The notes: a model not told the origin generated them from the letters alone. A DNA stretch of 64,000 bases from Devosia lacusdianchii (GCF_022429625.1 NZ_CP092483.1:744001-808000); one strand, 5' to 3'; positions 41,852-51,200 are shown, counted from the first letter of the stretch. A program made the numbers and translations.

Positions 41852-42677
41852 TGCTGTTCCCTTGCCGCAGGCGGGGATCGATGGCGTCGCGCAGCCCGTC
41901 GCCGGCGATGTTCAGAGCAATGACGATGAAGACGATGCATAGCCCCGGCACCAGCGTCAGCCAGGGATGGATCAGGAATAGTCCCTGGGCGTCGCGCAAC
42001 ATCAGCCCCAGGCTGGTCTCTGGTGGTTGGGTACCAAGCCCCACATAGCTCAGCCCTGCCTCGGCCAGAATGCCAAGCGAAAGCTGGATGGTCCCCTGCA
42101 CGATGATGAGGCTCATGATGTTGGGCAGCAGATGCCGATAAGCGATCATCGCATTGCCAAGGCCGGCCAGCCGCCCGGCGGCCACGAAATCAAGCGTGGC
42201 AATACTCAAAGCGCCGCCGCGCGCTACGCGGGCGAACACCGGAATGTTGAATATGCCGATGGCCACGATGGCGTTGATCGAGCCTGGGCCGACCAGCGTC
42301 GTGATCAGGATGGCGACAATAATGGCGGGGAACGCGAAGACGAAGTCACTGAACCGCAACACCAGCCATTCCACTGCTCCGCCCCACGCGGCAGCGGCCA
42401 GCCCGATGGGTACGCCGATTCCCGCGCCAATCACCACGGCCAGCGCCGCGACCAGAAAGCTGGTGAAGGTGCCCGACATCACCAATGAGGCCATATCTCG
42501 GCCCAGATTGTCCGTCCCCAGCCAGTGCTCGGACGACGGCGCAAGGAATCTGCGGCCGATATTGATCTGCTCGATCGGAAACGGCGTCCACACGAGTGAA
42601 ACGAGTCCCAGCAGCGCAAAGACCAGCGTTGCGGCTATCCCGATGACCAGACTCGGATGGGCGAGCAGGCGCTTCAC
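41838..42677 (-). CDS. Oligopeptide/dipeptide ABC transporter permease (DppC-like)
   Basis: A 279-aa inner-membrane permease with six predicted helices and the short N-terminal region of DppC proteins (PFPIEQINIGRRFLAPSSEHWLGTDNLGRDM). The EAA loop that contacts the ATPase is visible as AAGRLAGLGNAMIAYRHLLPN. I start at GTG 42677, where AGGAG lies seven nt upstream and the GTG overlaps the stop of dppB (GTGA); the longer open frame to 43121 lies within dppB in another frame and is not coding. Third gene of the dppABC(DF) operon. Confidence 0.94.
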   Translation of the reverse strand: MKRLLAHPSLVIGIAATLVFALLGLVSLVWTPFPIEQINIGRRFLAPSSEHWLGTDNLGRDMASLVMSGTFTSFLVAALAVVIGAGIGVPIGLAAAAWGGAVEWLVLRFSDFVFAFPAIIVAILITTLVGPGSINAIVAIGIFNIPVFARVARGGALSIATLDFVAAGRLAGLGNAMIAYRHLLPNIMSLIIVQGTIQLSLGILAEAGLSYVGLGTQPPETSLGLMLRDAQGLFLIHPWLTLVPGLCIVFIVIALNIAGDGLRDAIDPRLRQGNSNVLA

Positions 42678-43627
42678 GGCGCACTCCTTTCGCGCAGGCG
42701 CGGGTCGACGATGGCATAGGCAATGTCGGTGAGCAGCATGGTCGCGGTCACCGCGATAATGAGGATGATCGTCGCGCCCCGCACCAGGATCAGGTCGCGC
42801 TCGGAAATGGCGGTGAAGATCAGCCGCCCCAGCCCGGGCAGGTAGAACACATTCTCGACGATGATCGTGCCGGCGACGAGAAAGGCAAACTGCAACCCGA
42901 GTATGGTCAGCACCGGCAGGAGCGCGTTGCGCACGCCGTGCCGCCACACAGCCTCGCCCATGGTCAGCCCCTTGGCGCGCGCCGTGCGGATGAAGTCCTG
43001 CCCGGTGACGTCCACCAGCGCGGTGCGCATCACCCGGGCGAGGATTGATGCCTGGGGCAGGGCCAGCGCCAGGCTCGGCAGGATTAGGCCGCGAAACGCC
43101 GCCACGCTGTCCTCGTGCCATGGCGTGAAGCCGCCCGGCGGCAGCCAGCGCAACGTCACCGCAAACAGCAGCGTCAGCAGCATGCCGAACCAGAAATTGG
43201 GAATGGCGACGCCCGTCTGCGCCAGCACCATGATGCCGGTATCAAGCGCCTTGCCGCGCCGGCGTGCTGCGACAATACCCAAGGGCAGGCCTACCACTAT
43301 CGAAATGACCATGGCGAACACAGAGAGCGGCAAGGTCACGCCCAGCCTGTCCCATATCAACTGCGCGACCGGCGCGCGCTGGGTGTAGGATATGCCGAAA
43401 TCGCCCTGCACCATGCCCCAGAGCCAGCCGATGAACCGCTCATGCGCAGGCGCATCGAGCCCCATTTGCGTTCGCAGGCGCGCTACCGATTCCGGCGTGG
43501 CATTGATGCCCAGGATGAACTGCGCCGGATCGCCCGGCAGCAAGTCCAGCAAGTAAAAGATGACCAGCGCCGCAAGCAGCAGCGTCACGGCAAATCCGAT
43601 AAGACGACGGAGGGTAAAGAGGATCAT
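42674..43627 (-). CDS. Oligopeptide/dipeptide ABC transporter permease (DppB-like)
   Basis: A 317-aa inner-membrane permease with six helices. N-terminus ILFTLRRLIGFAVTLLLAAL and LLPGDPAQFILGINAT are DppB landmarks, and the EAA-loop region is ARAKGLTMGEAVWRHGVRNA. Start at 43627 (MILFTLRR), the family-typical N-terminus. It lies 177 bp downstream of the binding-protein gene, with the inverted repeat at 43682 in the gap; this palindrome could stabilise the upstream mRNA and give the usual excess of binding protein. Confidence 0.94.
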   Translation of the reverse strand: MILFTLRRLIGFAVTLLLAALVIFYLLDLLPGDPAQFILGINATPESVARLRTQMGLDAPAHERFIGWLWGMVQGDFGISYTQRAPVAQLIWDRLGVTLPLSVFAMVISIVVGLPLGIVAARRRGKALDTGIMVLAQTGVAIPNFWFGMLLTLLFAVTLRWLPPGGFTPWHEDSVAAFRGLILPSLALALPQASILARVMRTALVDVTGQDFIRTARAKGLTMGEAVWRHGVRNALLPVLTILGLQFAFLVAGTIIVENVFYLPGLGRLIFTAISERDLILVRGATIILIIAVTATMLLTDIAYAIVDPRLRERSAP

Positions 43628-43681
43628 GAGATAGATCGGGGCCGCAGGTCGCCGCCTTTGACCACCTCGCAAACACTGGGC

Positions 43682-43765
43682 GTCACCCTCGGGCTTGCCC
43701 CGTGGGCTCTGCGCTTGCTGTGCGCTTGGTTAGTAAAGACCCCTCGGGTCAAGCCCGAGGGTGAC
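43682..43765. repeat. Palindromic intergenic repeat pair (family B), inside the peptide transport operon
   Basis: GTCACCCTCGGGCTTGCCCC at 43682 is mirrored by CCTCGGGTCAAGCCCGAGGG and TGAC, ending at 43765. It is the same family and arrangement as 9509-9592, with different inner sequence. It separates the binding-protein gene from the permease genes. Confidence 0.75.
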
Positions 43766-43804
43766 GACTGAGATTTTGTGGCCGTGGGACCGGCAGGCCG
43801 GGCG

Positions 43805-45286
43805 TTACTGCACCCAGCGGATATCCCGCAGCACCAGACCCTCGATGGGCGAGTTCTGCCACATGCCTTCGAGCTTGGCATTCCACACACCGGTCTGCGC
43901 CAGTTCGAACAGGTAGCCATTGACCGCGTCATTGGCCAGAATGGTCTGTGCCTGAACGGCCAGTTCCTTGCGCTTGGCGTCGTCGGTGGTGCCATTCAGC
44001 GTCTCGATCAGCGCCTGGAATTCGGGATTGTCATAGCCGAAGTAGTAGTCGGGATTGGCATAATTTCCAATGTCGAATGGTTCGACATGGCTGATAACAG
44101 TCAGGTCGAAATCGTGGTTGGCATACACGTCTTCCAGCCACTGCGCCCACTCCACATTGATCAGCTCGAGCTTGATGCCGACCTCGGCAAACTGGCTGGC
44201 GATGATCTGCCCGCTGAGCCGCGCATAGGCGACCGGCGGCAGCTTCAGCGTCGCGCTGAAGCCATCAGGCAGGCCGGCCTCCGCCAGCAACGCCTTGGCC
44301 TTTTCGATGTCGTGCGGGTAGGTGCCGGTCAGGTCGACATAATATCGATTATGCGGGGCAAAGTGGCTGCCGATCGGCACGCCATAGCCATAGGTCGCGC
44401 CGTCAATGATCGCCTGCCGGTCGATGGCATGCGCCATGGCTTGACGCACTTTGATATCGTCGAAGGGCGGCTTCTTGTTGTTGGTGGAAAGGATCGTCTC
44501 GCCTTCGGTCGTTCCCACCAGCACCTTGAATTGCGGATTGCCCTCGAACACGGCGAGCGCTTCGGTGGCGAAATTGTTGGTGCCGTCGACATCGCCGGCC
44601 AGAAGCGCATTGGTCATCGTCGCGGTATCGCCGATGAACAGATAGGTCGCCTTGGTCAGATGCGCCGGCTCGCCCCAATAGGGGCCATAGGCTTCAAGGA
44701 TCACCCGGCTGCCCTTGTCCCACTGCAGGAACGCAAAGGGACCGGTGCCGATCGGTTCATTGGCATTGTTGTCGGCACTTTCAGGCGCCACGATCACCGC
44801 ATCGCCGCGGCCCAGATCGAACAGGAACATGCCAATGGGGCGGCTGAGCTTCATCTCGACCGTCAGCGGGTCGATGACCGTGACGGTTTCGATCGGCTCG
44901 TAGAATTCCTTGTGCGCGTTGACGCTGTCGGGTCCGAGAATGCGGTCGAAGGTGAACTTGACGTCTTCGGCGTCGAATGCGGTGCCGTCGTGGAAGGTCA
45001 CGCCATCACGCAGCTTGAAGGTATAGGTGAGCCCATCCTCCGAGATGGTCCACTCGCTGGCCAGCCCGGGCTGCACGGCGCCGTTCTGATCGATGCGCGT
45101 CAGCCCCTCGAAGATGTTCTGATAGACCACGATGTCGATGGCTTCAGCCGCGCCCGCCGTCGGGTCCAGCGCCGGTGGCTCCAGCGCCACGCCGATTCGC
45201 ACTTCGGTCGGCTGCGCTGCAGCCACCCCCGCCATTGCTCCCGTCAAAGCCACGGCCAGTCCGAGCGCCTGCAACACCTTGCCCAT
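43805..45286 (-). CDS. Oligopeptide/dipeptide ABC transporter substrate-binding protein (DppA-like)
   Basis: A 493-aa periplasmic family-5 extracellular solute-binding protein. The signal peptide is residues 1-25 (ALGLAVALTGAMAGVAAAQ). The mature part has EPPALDPTAGAAEAIDIVVYQ, LTYTFKLRDGVTFHDGTAFD with the SBP_bac_5 signature, and typical VRQAMAHAIDRQAII and AKALLAEAGLPDGF. Probable ligands are peptides, but many paralogs bind other compounds such as opines or sugars. It is the first gene of the operon dppA-dppB-dppC-dppDF. Confidence 0.94.
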   Translation of the reverse strand: MGKVLQALGLAVALTGAMAGVAAAQPTEVRIGVALEPPALDPTAGAAEAIDIVVYQNIFEGLTRIDQNGAVQPGLASEWTISEDGLTYTFKLRDGVTFHDGTAFDAEDVKFTFDRILGPDSVNAHKEFYEPIETVTVIDPLTVEMKLSRPIGMFLFDLGRGDAVIVAPESADNNANEPIGTGPFAFLQWDKGSRVILEAYGPYWGEPAHLTKATYLFIGDTATMTNALLAGDVDGTNNFATEALAVFEGNPQFKVLVGTTEGETILSTNNKKPPFDDIKVRQAMAHAIDRQAIIDGATYGYGVPIGSHFAPHNRYYVDLTGTYPHDIEKAKALLAEAGLPDGFSATLKLPPVAYARLSGQIIASQFAEVGIKLELINVEWAQWLEDVYANHDFDLTVISHVEPFDIGNYANPDYYFGYDNPEFQALIETLNGTTDDAKRKELAVQAQTILANDAVNGYLFELAQTGVWNAKLEGMWQNSPIEGLVLRDIRWVQ

Positions 45287-45400
45287 TCGGTAACTCCCAG
45301 TTTGGCGACCATGGCGCCAACCGCACCGGCGCGTGAAGCCCCGGTTCCCATGCGGCGATGATATAGGAGATAGCGTCTAACATGGCAGCAGGCGCTGCTG

Positions 45401-47056
45401 TTATTCTTTCCTACGATCGCCGAGCCGCGTAGCAAGAATGACCGGCACCAGCCCCGCCAGCACGATAAACAGCGCCGGCAGTGCCGCCTGGGCAAAAAGC
45501 CCGACATTGGCCCGAGAATAGACCAGCGTCGCCAACGTATCGATCCCCAACGGACGCAAGAGCAGCGTCGCCGGCAGTTCCTTGACAATTTCGACGAAAA
45601 CCAGCGTCGCCGCGCTCAGGATTGCCGGCAGCAGCGTCGGCAGGTCGACACGCAGCAGCAGCTCGAGCCGCTTGGCGCCGAGCACGCGGCCGGCATCCAG
45701 CATCGCGTCGCCGCGCTTGCGGATGGCCGCGTCGAGCGTCGAGTGGCTGACTGCCAGGAACCGGATCACATAGACATAGAGCAGGGCAGCCATCGAGCCG
45801 GAAAGGATGAGGCCCGGCCGCCATCCGGAAAGCGCCATGGTCATCCGGTTGAACCACAGGTCCGCCTGTCCCAGCGGTTGCAGCAAGCCAAGCGCCAACA
45901 CGGTGCCCGGAATAGCATAGCCGAGCGTCGCGAGCCGGATTGCGCCCCTGGAAACCGGACCTGAGCGATGAGCGATCTTGGCCGCGACCAGCCCGACCAC
46001 AACCGTAATGATTGCCCCGAGCCCGGCCAGGGTAACAGTCGGCACCAGAGCCGCAATGGTCATGCTGACCGTCTCCGGCACGATGATGCGGAATGCCAGA
46101 TAGCTCAGTTGCCCCACCGGAATGCCGAAACCTAGTGCCAGCAGCAGAAGGCAAAATCCAAGTGCCAGCCAGCGCCGGCTGCCGACAAGCACCTCGCGCG
46201 CTGGGGGCACGCGGCTGTCGCGCCGCCCCAGATAGACCCGGTTACGCCGTGCCTGGCTTTCGGCGGCGATCAGTAGCGCGATGACCAGCACTACCGTCAC
46301 CGCCAACTGTGCCGCGCCGCCAAAATCCGAGCGATTGATCCAGGTCGAATAGATGATGGCCGTGATGGCATTGATGCCGAAATACTGGACCGCGCCCAGG
46401 TCGTTGACGACCTCCATCATGGCGAGCGTCACGCCCACCACCAGCGCCGGGCGTGACAGGGGCAAGGTGACGGTGAAGAAGGTCCGCATCCCGCCCGCAC
46501 CCAATGTGCGCGCCGCGATATTGAGCGACGCCGACTGCATGAGGAAAAAGGCGCGGCACGCCACGTAGACATAGGGGTAGAGCACGCTCGACAGCACGAT
46601 CACCGCGCCCCAGCTGCTCCTAATGTCGGGAAACCAGTAGTCCCTGAGCGTCTGCGCACCGCTAACGGCACGCAGGGCGCTTTGGACAGGCCCCGGAAAT
46701 CCCAGGAATTCGACATAGCTGTAGGCCGCCAGATATGTCGGCACCGCCAGCGGCAGTACCAGCGCCCAGTCAAGCAGCCGGCGCAAGGGAAATTCGTAAT
46801 GCGTCACCAGCCAGGCCGCGACCAGGCCGGTACAACCGGTGATCAGACCCACCCACGCCATCAGCAGGGCTGTCGCCCGCAGCGAGGTCGGCAGCATATT
46901 GGCCCCGAGGCCATTGCTGCCGCCAATCGCGGCCAGCGCCGACCAACCCAGCCACAGGATCGGCAGCCCCATCAGCGCCGCCAGCAAAAGCGGAACAACC
47001 GGCAGGGCAAACGCCCCGCCGGCCTTGATTTGGCTTGTTGTCTTGAGAACCGTCAA
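45401..47056 (-). CDS. Iron(III) ABC transporter permease (FbpB/AfuB-like, two-domain)
   Basis: A 551-aa permease of the FbpB/SfuB type with two permease domains and about 12 helices. Two EAA loops are seen: LNIAARTLGAGGMRTFFTVTLPLSRP in the first half (split: AARTLGAGGMRTFFTVTLPL) and AGRVLGAKRLELLLRVDLPT in the second. It moves ferric iron across the inner membrane together with the binding protein encoded 29 bp upstream. Start is TTG at 47056; the first helix begins near residue 15, so a later start would cut it. No ATPase gene (fbpC) is next to it. A short gap at 45287-45400 separates it from dppA. Confidence 0.92.
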   Translation of the reverse strand: MTVLKTTSQIKAGGAFALPVVPLLLAALMGLPILWLGWSALAAIGGSNGLGANMLPTSLRATALLMAWVGLITGCTGLVAAWLVTHYEFPLRRLLDWALVLPLAVPTYLAAYSYVEFLGFPGPVQSALRAVSGAQTLRDYWFPDIRSSWGAVIVLSSVLYPYVYVACRAFFLMQSASLNIAARTLGAGGMRTFFTVTLPLSRPALVVGVTLAMMEVVNDLGAVQYFGINAITAIIYSTWINRSDFGGAAQLAVTVVLVIALLIAAESQARRNRVYLGRRDSRVPPAREVLVGSRRWLALGFCLLLLALGFGIPVGQLSYLAFRIIVPETVSMTIAALVPTVTLAGLGAIITVVVGLVAAKIAHRSGPVSRGAIRLATLGYAIPGTVLALGLLQPLGQADLWFNRMTMALSGWRPGLILSGSMAALLYVYVIRFLAVSHSTLDAAIRKRGDAMLDAGRVLGAKRLELLLRVDLPTLLPAILSAATLVFVEIVKELPATLLLRPLGIDTLATLVYSRANVGLFAQAALPALFIVLAGLVPVILATRLGDRRKE

Positions 47057-47085
47057 ACGCTTACCGCGATTGTGGAAGGATGCGC

Positions 47086-48132
47086 TTAGTTCTGCGCACC
47101 TTCATTGAACTTGAGCTCGTCGACAAGTGCGGCTGCCTCGGCGCGATGGGCCGCGACATCGACCAGCGGCGTGCTGACCGGCTTCAACTGACCCCAGCTC
47201 AGCGTCAGTTCCGACGGCGAAACCGACGGCACGACCGGGAACTCGTAATTGGTGTCGGCATAGATGGTCTGGGCCTCATCCGACAGCAGGAAAGCGATCA
47301 GCGCATTGGCATTTTCGGCGTTCGGCGCGTATTTGGCGATGAAACCGCCGGCGACGTTGACCTGGGTGCCCTCACCGTCGAAGTCGGGATAGATGATCCG
47401 AGCCGAGTTCGCCCAGTCCTTCTGCTCCGGCTCGGCGTCGTTGTTGAGCATCACGCCCATGTAATAGGTGTTGGTGATCGACAGATCGCACGTGCCGGCC
47501 AGGATGTTCTTGACGCCTTCGCGGTCGCCGCCAGCAGGCGGATAGGCCAGGTTGTCGCGCACGGCGGTCAGCCAGGTGCGGGTCTCGTCGAGGCCATGCT
47601 CGGCAATGCGCTGCGCGATCAGACCGATGTTATAAGGGTGATCGCCGGGGCGGGTGCACAGGCGGCCCTTCCACTCGGGCTTGGTGATGTCGTCATAGCT
47701 CAGCGCCGTGGCGTCAACGCGATCCTTGGAGACGTAGAAAACGCGGGCGCGGAGCGACAGTGCCGTCCAGTTGTCGTCATCGTCGCGGAAGGCCTCGGGC
47801 ACGCGGGCGTCGAGGTCCGGCGTAGTGATCGGCTGGGTCAGGCCCTGCTCCTCGGCGCCAACCAGGTTGCCGATATCGACCGTCAGCACCACGTCGGCGG
47901 GCGACAACTCACCCTCAGCCGCGACGCGTTCAAGCAGACCATCGCCGGCATAGAGCACATTGGCTTTGATGCCGGTCTCTTCGCTGAACTTGTCCAGTAG
48001 CGGCTGCAACAGGCTCTGCTCGCGATAGCTGTAGATGTTGACTTCGCCGCTCTGGGCGAAGGCAGGCGCGGATACGCCGGCCAGAACAACCGAACTCAGC
48101 AGGGCGACGGCAAGGCGCGTGGTCTTGGTCAT
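47086..48132 (-). CDS. Iron(III) ABC transporter substrate-binding protein (FbpA/FutA-like)
   Basis: A 348-aa periplasmic ferric-iron-binding protein. Signal peptide: residues 1-26, AVALLSSVVLAGVSAPAFAQ. Mature start EVNIYSYREQSLLQPLLDKF, with Tyr in the iron-binding YSYR motif. The second Tyr pair is in TCDLSITNTYYMGVMLNN, where adjacent Tyr residues coordinate iron in FbpA/FutA. GGGAG is eight nt before the ATG. It forms a two-gene unit with the permease at 45401. A candidate Irr-type iron box lies about 100 bp upstream (48235-48251). Confidence 0.94.
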   Translation of the reverse strand: MTKTTRLAVALLSSVVLAGVSAPAFAQSGEVNIYSYREQSLLQPLLDKFSEETGIKANVLYAGDGLLERVAAEGELSPADVVLTVDIGNLVGAEEQGLTQPITTPDLDARVPEAFRDDDDNWTALSLRARVFYVSKDRVDATALSYDDITKPEWKGRLCTRPGDHPYNIGLIAQRIAEHGLDETRTWLTAVRDNLAYPPAGGDREGVKNILAGTCDLSITNTYYMGVMLNNDAEPEQKDWANSARIIYPDFDGEGTQVNVAGGFIAKYAPNAENANALIAFLLSDEAQTIYADTNYEFPVVPSVSPSELTLSWGQLKPVSTPLVDVAAHRAEAAALVDELKFNEGAQN

Positions 48133-48234
48133 GTGTTTTCTCCCGTGTGGCGCAGGTTGTGAACCTGCCTGTACGGGCTTTCCGGCAAGGTCGCAGGAAA
48201 GTCAAGAATTACATGAAATAACAATGACTTACAG

Positions 48235-48251
48235 TCTAGAATCATTCGAAT
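48235..48251 (-). promoter_or_regulatory. Candidate iron control element (Irr/ICE-like) upstream of the iron transporter
   Basis: TCTAGAA-TCA-TTCGAAT compares with the ICE consensus TTTAGAA-N3-TTCTAAA at 11 of 14 specified positions. It is 103-119 bp before the fbpA-like start, on a palindrome. Rhizobial iron genes are controlled by Irr and RirA. Inferred; a shifted or longer spacing is possible. Confidence 0.4.
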
Positions 48252-48344
48252 GTTTGGAGCATTCGTGCAACGAAAACAGTCGATTAGCTGACAACGAGAA
48301 GCAACTTTAAGCGCTGCGGCTAAAAGGCGCGCTGAACTTCGGGA

Positions 48345-50870
48345 TTATTCTGCGACGTCGGGTGTTGTCGCTCTTTCGACCAGATCGGCCGGGATCAGCA
48401 ATGTGAACAGCATGCCCTGCTCGCCAGCCGGGTCCATCGACAACGAAAAGGCATTTACCGCGAGCAGGGACCGCGTCAGCGCCAGTCCCACGCTGGACCG
48501 CACCGGCGTCATCGCTGTCCCGTCACGGCTCACCCCATCGCGGAACACCACGAAGCGCTCCCCCATATCGATCGTATTGGTGGAACTGTCCCGCACATGC
48601 ACAGCAATGCCGCCATCATCCTCGATCTGGGCTGAGATGACTACAGCCCCGCCAGTCGGCGTCTGGTCGATGGCGCTCGCCATCAGGTTCAGCACGGCCT
48701 GCGCCAGTGACGCCCGGTCCGCGGTAATGCGGGGCAGGTTCTCCGAAATGGCATTGCGGACGATGACGCGCGCGCTGCTCGCCTGCTGGCGGATGCGCAC
48801 GACGCAGCTTTCCAGCAGCCCTGTCAGGTCGATGCTGGCGCGCTGCGGCAGATAGCGGCCGTCGCGCAGGCGCGCATAATCGTCCAGCTCGTCCACCAGT
48901 GCCGCGATTTCCTGGCCGGCGGTGGTGATATCCTCGGCATAGCTTTCATAGCGTTCATCGTCGAGGGCGCCGAACGCCTTCGACCGGATCAAATCGGAAA
49001 ATCCGACAATGGTGTTCAGCGGCCGCCGCACCCCGCGGCTGATCCGGGCCAGCAGGGCCGGATCGGTATCCACCGGCCCGCTGAGCCGCGCCGGGGCGAT
49101 GTCGCGACCGCGCACAAAGCCGAAATAGCCGGTGACGACGCCGGCCTGACCCTGCGCAAACAGGATGATCTCGGCCTTTCCAGAACTGGACCGCAGCGTC
49201 ATGCACGGGCGCGCTGTTTCGGCAAACCGCGCCGGCCGTTCCAGAAATTCGCGCAGTGCTGGCGCCTCGCCGCTCGCCGTCACGCCGAGCAGCGGCGCGC
49301 CCTCGAGCGGCTGGCTTTCCCCGAGCAACGCCATGGCCTTTGGCGAAATGGCGCTGATCACCCCGGCCCTGTTCGTCTCGAAGTAGCCGTCCCCCCGTAC
49401 ATCCGCGAAGGTCTGCGCAAACGCCTGCACAGCCGCCTCGTGGCCAGTACGCACCTCTGTGGCGCTCGCTGACAGCATCAGGGCAGGGCGCCCTTGCCAG
49501 GAAATCGACTGCAGCCGCGCCGTCACCGGCACGAGCGTGCCGTCCCGTTGCACCAGGTGATTGACTGGACCCGCGCCCTGGCCCTCCGGACCAGCGGCCG
49601 GAAACACCGCCGCTAGACCAGCCGCGCGCAGGTTCTCTACAGAATCATAACCCACCATCTCGGTGATGGCCCGATTGGCGAACAGCACCTGTTGATCGCG
49701 GAACACCAGAATGCCGAGCGGTAGCCGGTTGAGTACCAGCGTTTCGCCGCCCAAATTAATCAGCGAACCGGTCTGGGCCGGGGCGCTTGCCGGCACCTGC
49801 GCCGGCTGTGCCGGGTCCCCGACGCGGTCATTCAGAATGCGCGAGAGTTCATCGAAATTGTAACGCGAAACGCGCTCGACGGACTCCGCATCGGTCGCAG
49901 GCTTGGGTGTCAGCGCCGCCAATGCGGCTTCCATGCGCTCGACATGCTTCGACACATCGGCCTCGTCAGCCAGTGGCGGTTCTGCAGCAAGCATATCCGC
50001 TTCGCCGTCCAGCTCGCTCAGCGCCGGCAGGTCCGCCTCAGCCTCGGTTTCCCCGCCGTCGGGCTCGCCCCCAATATCGGTCTCCGCGACAAAGCCTTGG
50101 CCAATCACTTTGAACAGGGTTTCGGCTGCAAGCGCTGGCGCTTCGTCGTCCTCGGTCAGCGGCGCATAGAGTGCCTCATCCTCAGCGAGGCGGTCGACCA
50201 GGCGGCTGAGTCGGCTCACCGATACCTCGGCCGGCGGCTCGACATCATTCCTGGTCTCAGGCTCATCCACGAGCACGAACTGATGGGCTGGCGACGATAC
50301 CTGGTCCGCATCACGCCAATTCTCGAGTTCGCGCTGATAGGCGCTGTCGTCATCTGCGACCGGCTCGGCAAGGTCTTCTATCGATGCCTCGTCAACAGCC
50401 GCCGGTTCGACTGCCTCGATGGTTGTCGCGTGCGATTCCGCTGCTGGTTCGACAGAGGGTTCGCTTCCTGCGTCTTGTACGCGTTCGCTTGCGGCTGCTG
50501 CCAGAACCTCCGCATCGATCGGGTCGACCCCGACCACCAGCAGCGCCGTCTGGCCGTCCTGCCAGGTCAGCGGCGTCGTTGCGCACGTGCTCGACGCGGG
50601 TTTGTCGCCGGCAATGAACTGGATGCGAGCCAGGCTGGTCCGCCCGACCGAGCCAAGGCGAATGTTCCGCGCCACCTGACCTTTGATCGGCGTGGCAAGT
50701 TGCGCTCGTTTTAGTCCATGCTTCTTGAGCTTGGCGAGAAACAACTCTGCCGCCGCGTTCCGCCACAGCAGCGATTGACCATCCTGCGACCAGAGCCATG
50801 CCGGGCGCGAATCCTCGGCGTGCTGCAGCACACGTCGGGCGCTTGGCGATGTGATCCAGTCAGCATCCAT
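48345..50870 (-). CDS. PdhS/PAS-type histidine kinase homolog, probably a pseudokinase
   Basis: An 841-aa cytoplasmic protein. Residues 1-135: PAS-like start (RVLQHAEDSRPAWLWSQDG). About 140-385: low-complexity, Glu/Ala/Asp-rich, disordered linker. About 395-590: two PAS-like domains (LPLGILVFRDQQVLFANRAI and TNRAGVISAISPKAMALLGE). From 605: kinase-like core. The H-box reads LLARISRGVRRPLNTIVGFS: Arg612 stands where the phosphorylated His should be (expected SHEIRTPLN). The N-box is LNLMASAIDQTP (Ser for the Mg-binding Asn). G1 is VRDSSTNTI, with the GxG lost, and G2 is SSVGLALTRSL. It resembles PdhS/DivJ-type kinases. No response regulator is adjacent. It probably acts as a signalling scaffold. 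Start uncertain (50870 or 50924). Confidence 0.82.
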   Translation of the reverse strand: MDADWITSPSARRVLQHAEDSRPAWLWSQDGQSLLWRNAAAELFLAKLKKHGLKRAQLATPIKGQVARNIRLGSVGRTSLARIQFIAGDKPASSTCATTPLTWQDGQTALLVVGVDPIDAEVLAAAASERVQDAGSEPSVEPAAESHATTIEAVEPAAVDEASIEDLAEPVADDDSAYQRELENWRDADQVSSPAHQFVLVDEPETRNDVEPPAEVSVSRLSRLVDRLAEDEALYAPLTEDDEAPALAAETLFKVIGQGFVAETDIGGEPDGGETEAEADLPALSELDGEADMLAAEPPLADEADVSKHVERMEAALAALTPKPATDAESVERVSRYNFDELSRILNDRVGDPAQPAQVPASAPAQTGSLINLGGETLVLNRLPLGILVFRDQQVLFANRAITEMVGYDSVENLRAAGLAAVFPAAGPEGQGAGPVNHLVQRDGTLVPVTARLQSISWQGRPALMLSASATEVRTGHEAAVQAFAQTFADVRGDGYFETNRAGVISAISPKAMALLGESQPLEGAPLLGVTASGEAPALREFLERPARFAETARPCMTLRSSSGKAEIILFAQGQAGVVTGYFGFVRGRDIAPARLSGPVDTDPALLARISRGVRRPLNTIVGFSDLIRSKAFGALDDERYESYAEDITTAGQEIAALVDELDDYARLRDGRYLPQRASIDLTGLLESCVVRIRQQASSARVIVRNAISENLPRITADRASLAQAVLNLMASAIDQTPTGGAVVISAQIEDDGGIAVHVRDSSTNTIDMGERFVVFRDGVSRDGTAMTPVRSSVGLALTRSLLAVNAFSLSMDPAGEQGMLFTLLIPADLVERATTPDVAE

Positions 50871-51124
50871 GAAGGATCGTGGTCTCCGTTCCCGAGGCGA
50901 TAACCTGGCGTGCCATTCCGGCACAATTGTCCCCGGAACCTTAAGGTTTCTTCAATATAGCGAGCGGCGCGCAGGGTCCAGAGCGGTGCTCGCGACCCAA
51001 AGGGCCATCGGGCGGCATGGTTAAGTCCCATTCGCTTACGAAACGTGAGCAAGCACTCCGAAGCTGTCAAACAGCCGGCGTGGAGGCAGGCGCGGACCAT
51101 TGGTGACAGTCCCAAAATGGGTGC
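50871..51124. other. Intergenic region upstream of tRNA-His, no gene seen
   Basis: Region between the pseudokinase gene and the tRNA promoter. The 5' part (to about 50960) includes GGAACCTTAAGGTTTC, a palindrome that could be part of the pseudokinase promoter. No ORF longer than about 80 codons has coding-like composition here. Confidence 0.5.
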
Positions 51125-51153
51125 TTGTCATCATGCAATTCTCGACCTATGTT
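51125..51153 (+). promoter_or_regulatory. Sigma-70-type promoter of tRNA-His
   Basis: TTGTCA (51125-51130) and TATGTT (51148-51153) are separated by 17 bp, followed by a GC-rich discriminator (CCGCCCG). The tRNA begins 47 bp after the -10 box. One of the best -35/-10 matches in the window. Confidence 0.65.
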
Positions 51154-51200
51154 CCGCCCGCTTTCGGGACGAGCGTTCGGCCATCCCTCGCAGAGCATTT

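Noticed and set aside
42678..43121. N-terminal extension of the DppC-like permease
   Set aside because: It overlaps dppB in another frame; the GTG at 42677 with AGGAG and GTGA overlap is better.
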